From Sulfurimonas sp. (GTDB lineage Bacteria; Campylobacterota; Campylobacteria; Campylobacterales; Sulfurimonadaceae), in contig JAGGWE010000138.1 of the NCBI GenBank assembly GCA_021157665.1, positions 1 to 14,188 on the forward strand: a stretch of DNA of 14,188 nt, written 5' to 3'. Both the position numbers and the translations under genes were made by a program. The number at the start of each line of letters is the position of its first letter. The first letter of the stretch is position 1. The notes beneath the pieces were generated by a model. That model did no database searches, had not been told where the DNA came from, and saw nothing but the letters and a program-made list of their open reading frames with translations. Of the stretch, positions 13,134 to 14,188 are shown piece after piece.

Positions 13134-14188
13134 ATGAGAGTCGTAATAGTTGGTGGTGGGATAGCTGCTGTATATTTAGCAAATAATCTTAAAAAACAAA
13201 ACTCTGGTGTGGAGGTAATGGTTCTTAGTGATGAGAAATACAAACCATATGACAGAATACATCTTTGTCGTTTAGTTGATGGTTCGGCTGATACAGATAG
13301 TATCTCTTTGCATTTAGACCCTACTGTAAAACTTGAATTAAATCAAAAAATTATTAAAATAGATAGAGATTTAAAAAAAGTATTTTCAGACTCTGCAATG
13401 TTTAGCTATGATAAACTTATTATCGCTACGGGTTCTCTTCCTGTTTCACTTTTTGATATAAATAGTATTTCAAATGCAAGTGTATTTAGAAGTGCTGATG
13501 ATTGTGAAACTATTAAAAATAATCTTCAAAATAGAGAAGTTGTCATAGTTGGAAGTGGTCCGATAGGATTAGAACTTTTAGAGACTTTAAATGAGATGCA
13601 TAATGTCTCAAGTATAACCCTTTTACTTCGGGCGAATCATCTTTATAACAAACATCTCTCAATAGATTCAATAAAAACAATAGAAGAATGTTATACCAGT
13701 GGTGGTAAAATTAAAATATCTTATGAAGATGAGATAGTTGATAAGATTATAGAAGATGGAAAGATAACACTTCTTAAAACTAAAAAACTTCAAATAAAAA
13801 ATCCTTTTCTTATTTTTGGAATAGGTATAAAACCAAATATACAAAATTTTAGAGATATCTTGGCATGTGGAGATGGGATTTTAACAAATCTTTATATGCA
13901 AACTGAGGATGAAAATATCTATGCTGTTGGAGAGTGTGCAGAGCTTAAAGAGTTTAATTTTGTAGCTGGACATGTAAAAGAGTGTACAACTCAGGCTGAT
14001 TGTGCAATTTCTCATATACTTCAAGTAGAGCCAAAAGAGTTTGAGTTGGAGATTAGTATAGATATGTTAAAGGTTGGTGAGTTTGATTTGCTAGAGGTAA
14101 ATTCGCCAAAATTTACACCTGAGTATGAAAAGATACTTATTACTTCAAAAAAAGATAGCCGAATTGATGAGTATTTTATTAGTGAGGA
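13134..14188 (+). CDS. FAD/NAD(P)-dependent oxidoreductase, NirB N-terminal-like (partial, runs off the right edge)
   Basis: The frame is open without a stop for 351 codons to the window end. Two Rossmann motifs are visible: VIVGGGIAA (4-12) for FAD and VVIVGSGPIGLEL (about 136-148) for NAD(P)H. IATGSLP marks the FAD ATG-motif, GIGIKPN a later conserved strand, and IYAVGECAE (about 262-270) the FAD pyrophosphate/ribityl motif. The YDRIHLC segment near residue 43 and the VGECAE motif are like the flavin half of NirB/NasB-type nitrite reductase (YDRVHLS, VGECAE) and rubredoxin reductases. Whether siroheme and FeS domains follow cannot be seen, so a stand-alone reductase is equally possible. ATG 13134 has AAAGG six bases upstream and lies 21 bases after ppsA, suggesting co-transcription. 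Confidence 0.82.
   Translation, partial: MRVVIVGGGIAAVYLANNLKKQNSGVEVMVLSDEKYKPYDRIHLCRLVDGSADTDSISLHLDPTVKLELNQKIIKIDRDLKKVFSDSAMFSYDKLIIATGSLPVSLFDINSISNASVFRSADDCETIKNNLQNREVVIVGSGPIGLELLETLNEMHNVSSITLLLRANHLYNKHLSIDSIKTIEECYTSGGKIKISYEDEIVDKIIEDGKITLLKTKKLQIKNPFLIFGIGIKPNIQNFRDILACGDGILTNLYMQTEDENIYAVGECAELKEFNFVAGHVKECTTQADCAISHILQVEPKEFELEISIDMLKVGEFDLLEVNSPKFTPEYEKILITSKKDSRIDEYFISE
13862..13870 (+). repeat. GGCATGTGG repeat, copy 11
   Basis: Inside the NirB-like oxidoreductase gene, encoding Ala-Cys-Gly (GCA TGT GGA) in ILACGDG. Confidence 0.8.

Noticed and set aside
13004..13243. A minus-strand open frame spanning the ppsA-oxidoreductase junction
   Set aside because: It is opposite the conserved end of PpsA and the FAD-binding start of the next gene; both are clearly coding on the plus strand.
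2413..13870. A CRISPR array or transposon-derived repeat as the explanation of GGCATGTGG copies
   Set aside because: Copies are only 8-9 bases, lie in both orientations within unrelated conserved genes, with no shared long flanks and no regular short spacing.

Overview
The window reads as AT-rich (about one third G+C by eye) chromosomal DNA of a Campylobacterota (formerly Epsilonproteobacteria) member, most like Sulfurimonas, Sulfuricurvum or Arcobacter relatives. The reasons are the protein styles (a biosynthetic arginine decarboxylase of about 609 residues, a cysteine-rich histidyl-tRNA synthetase, a FlgA chaperone next to UbiX, CoaD and Tmk) and the very tight, often overlapping gene packing. 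The genus assignment is inference from recalled families, not from a search.

Layout. From the left edge, the minus strand carries hisS-speA-cysE-aspC (transcribed leftwards from 4615; aspC is cut by the window edge), with junctions of 1 to 41 bp and TTG starts for speA and cysE. A second minus-strand run, flgA-ubiX-coaD-tmk-fkbM (10537 down to 7024), is also nearly gapless. Between these two runs sits an opposite-strand block (4764-7034): a TraT-like outer-membrane lipoprotein, a small unknown protein and a RhlE-like DEAD-box helicase. The helicase converges on the FkbM-type methyltransferase gene with an 11-bp overlap of their ends. On the right, divergent from flgA, are ppsA (phosphoenolpyruvate synthase) and a right-truncated FAD/NAD-dependent oxidoreductase resembling the N-terminal half of NirB-type nitrite reductase.

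How the genes fit together. The genes are mostly housekeeping: amino-acid metabolism and tRNA charging (aspC, cysE, hisS), polyamine synthesis (speA), cofactors and nucleotides (coaD, ubiX, tmk), flagellar P-ring assembly (flgA) and gluconeogenic PEP formation (ppsA). The traT-helicase block and fkbM look like accessory additions around an otherwise conserved minus-strand gene string.

The most striking signal is not a gene. The octamer GGCATGTG occurs 11 times, nine of them as the 9-mer GGCATGTGG. The copies lie in both orientations, inside seven or more different genes and in three reading-frame registers, whereas well under one copy is expected by chance. It behaves like a DNA-uptake or other genome-wide DNA signal. 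Other structured DNA includes a perfect 16-bp inverted repeat in the flgA/ppsA divergent region, and two hairpins that each bury a ribosome-binding site (ahead of hisS and ahead of aspC). No rRNA, tRNA, CRISPR array or insertion sequence was seen, and no gene-free stretch exceeds 200 bases.
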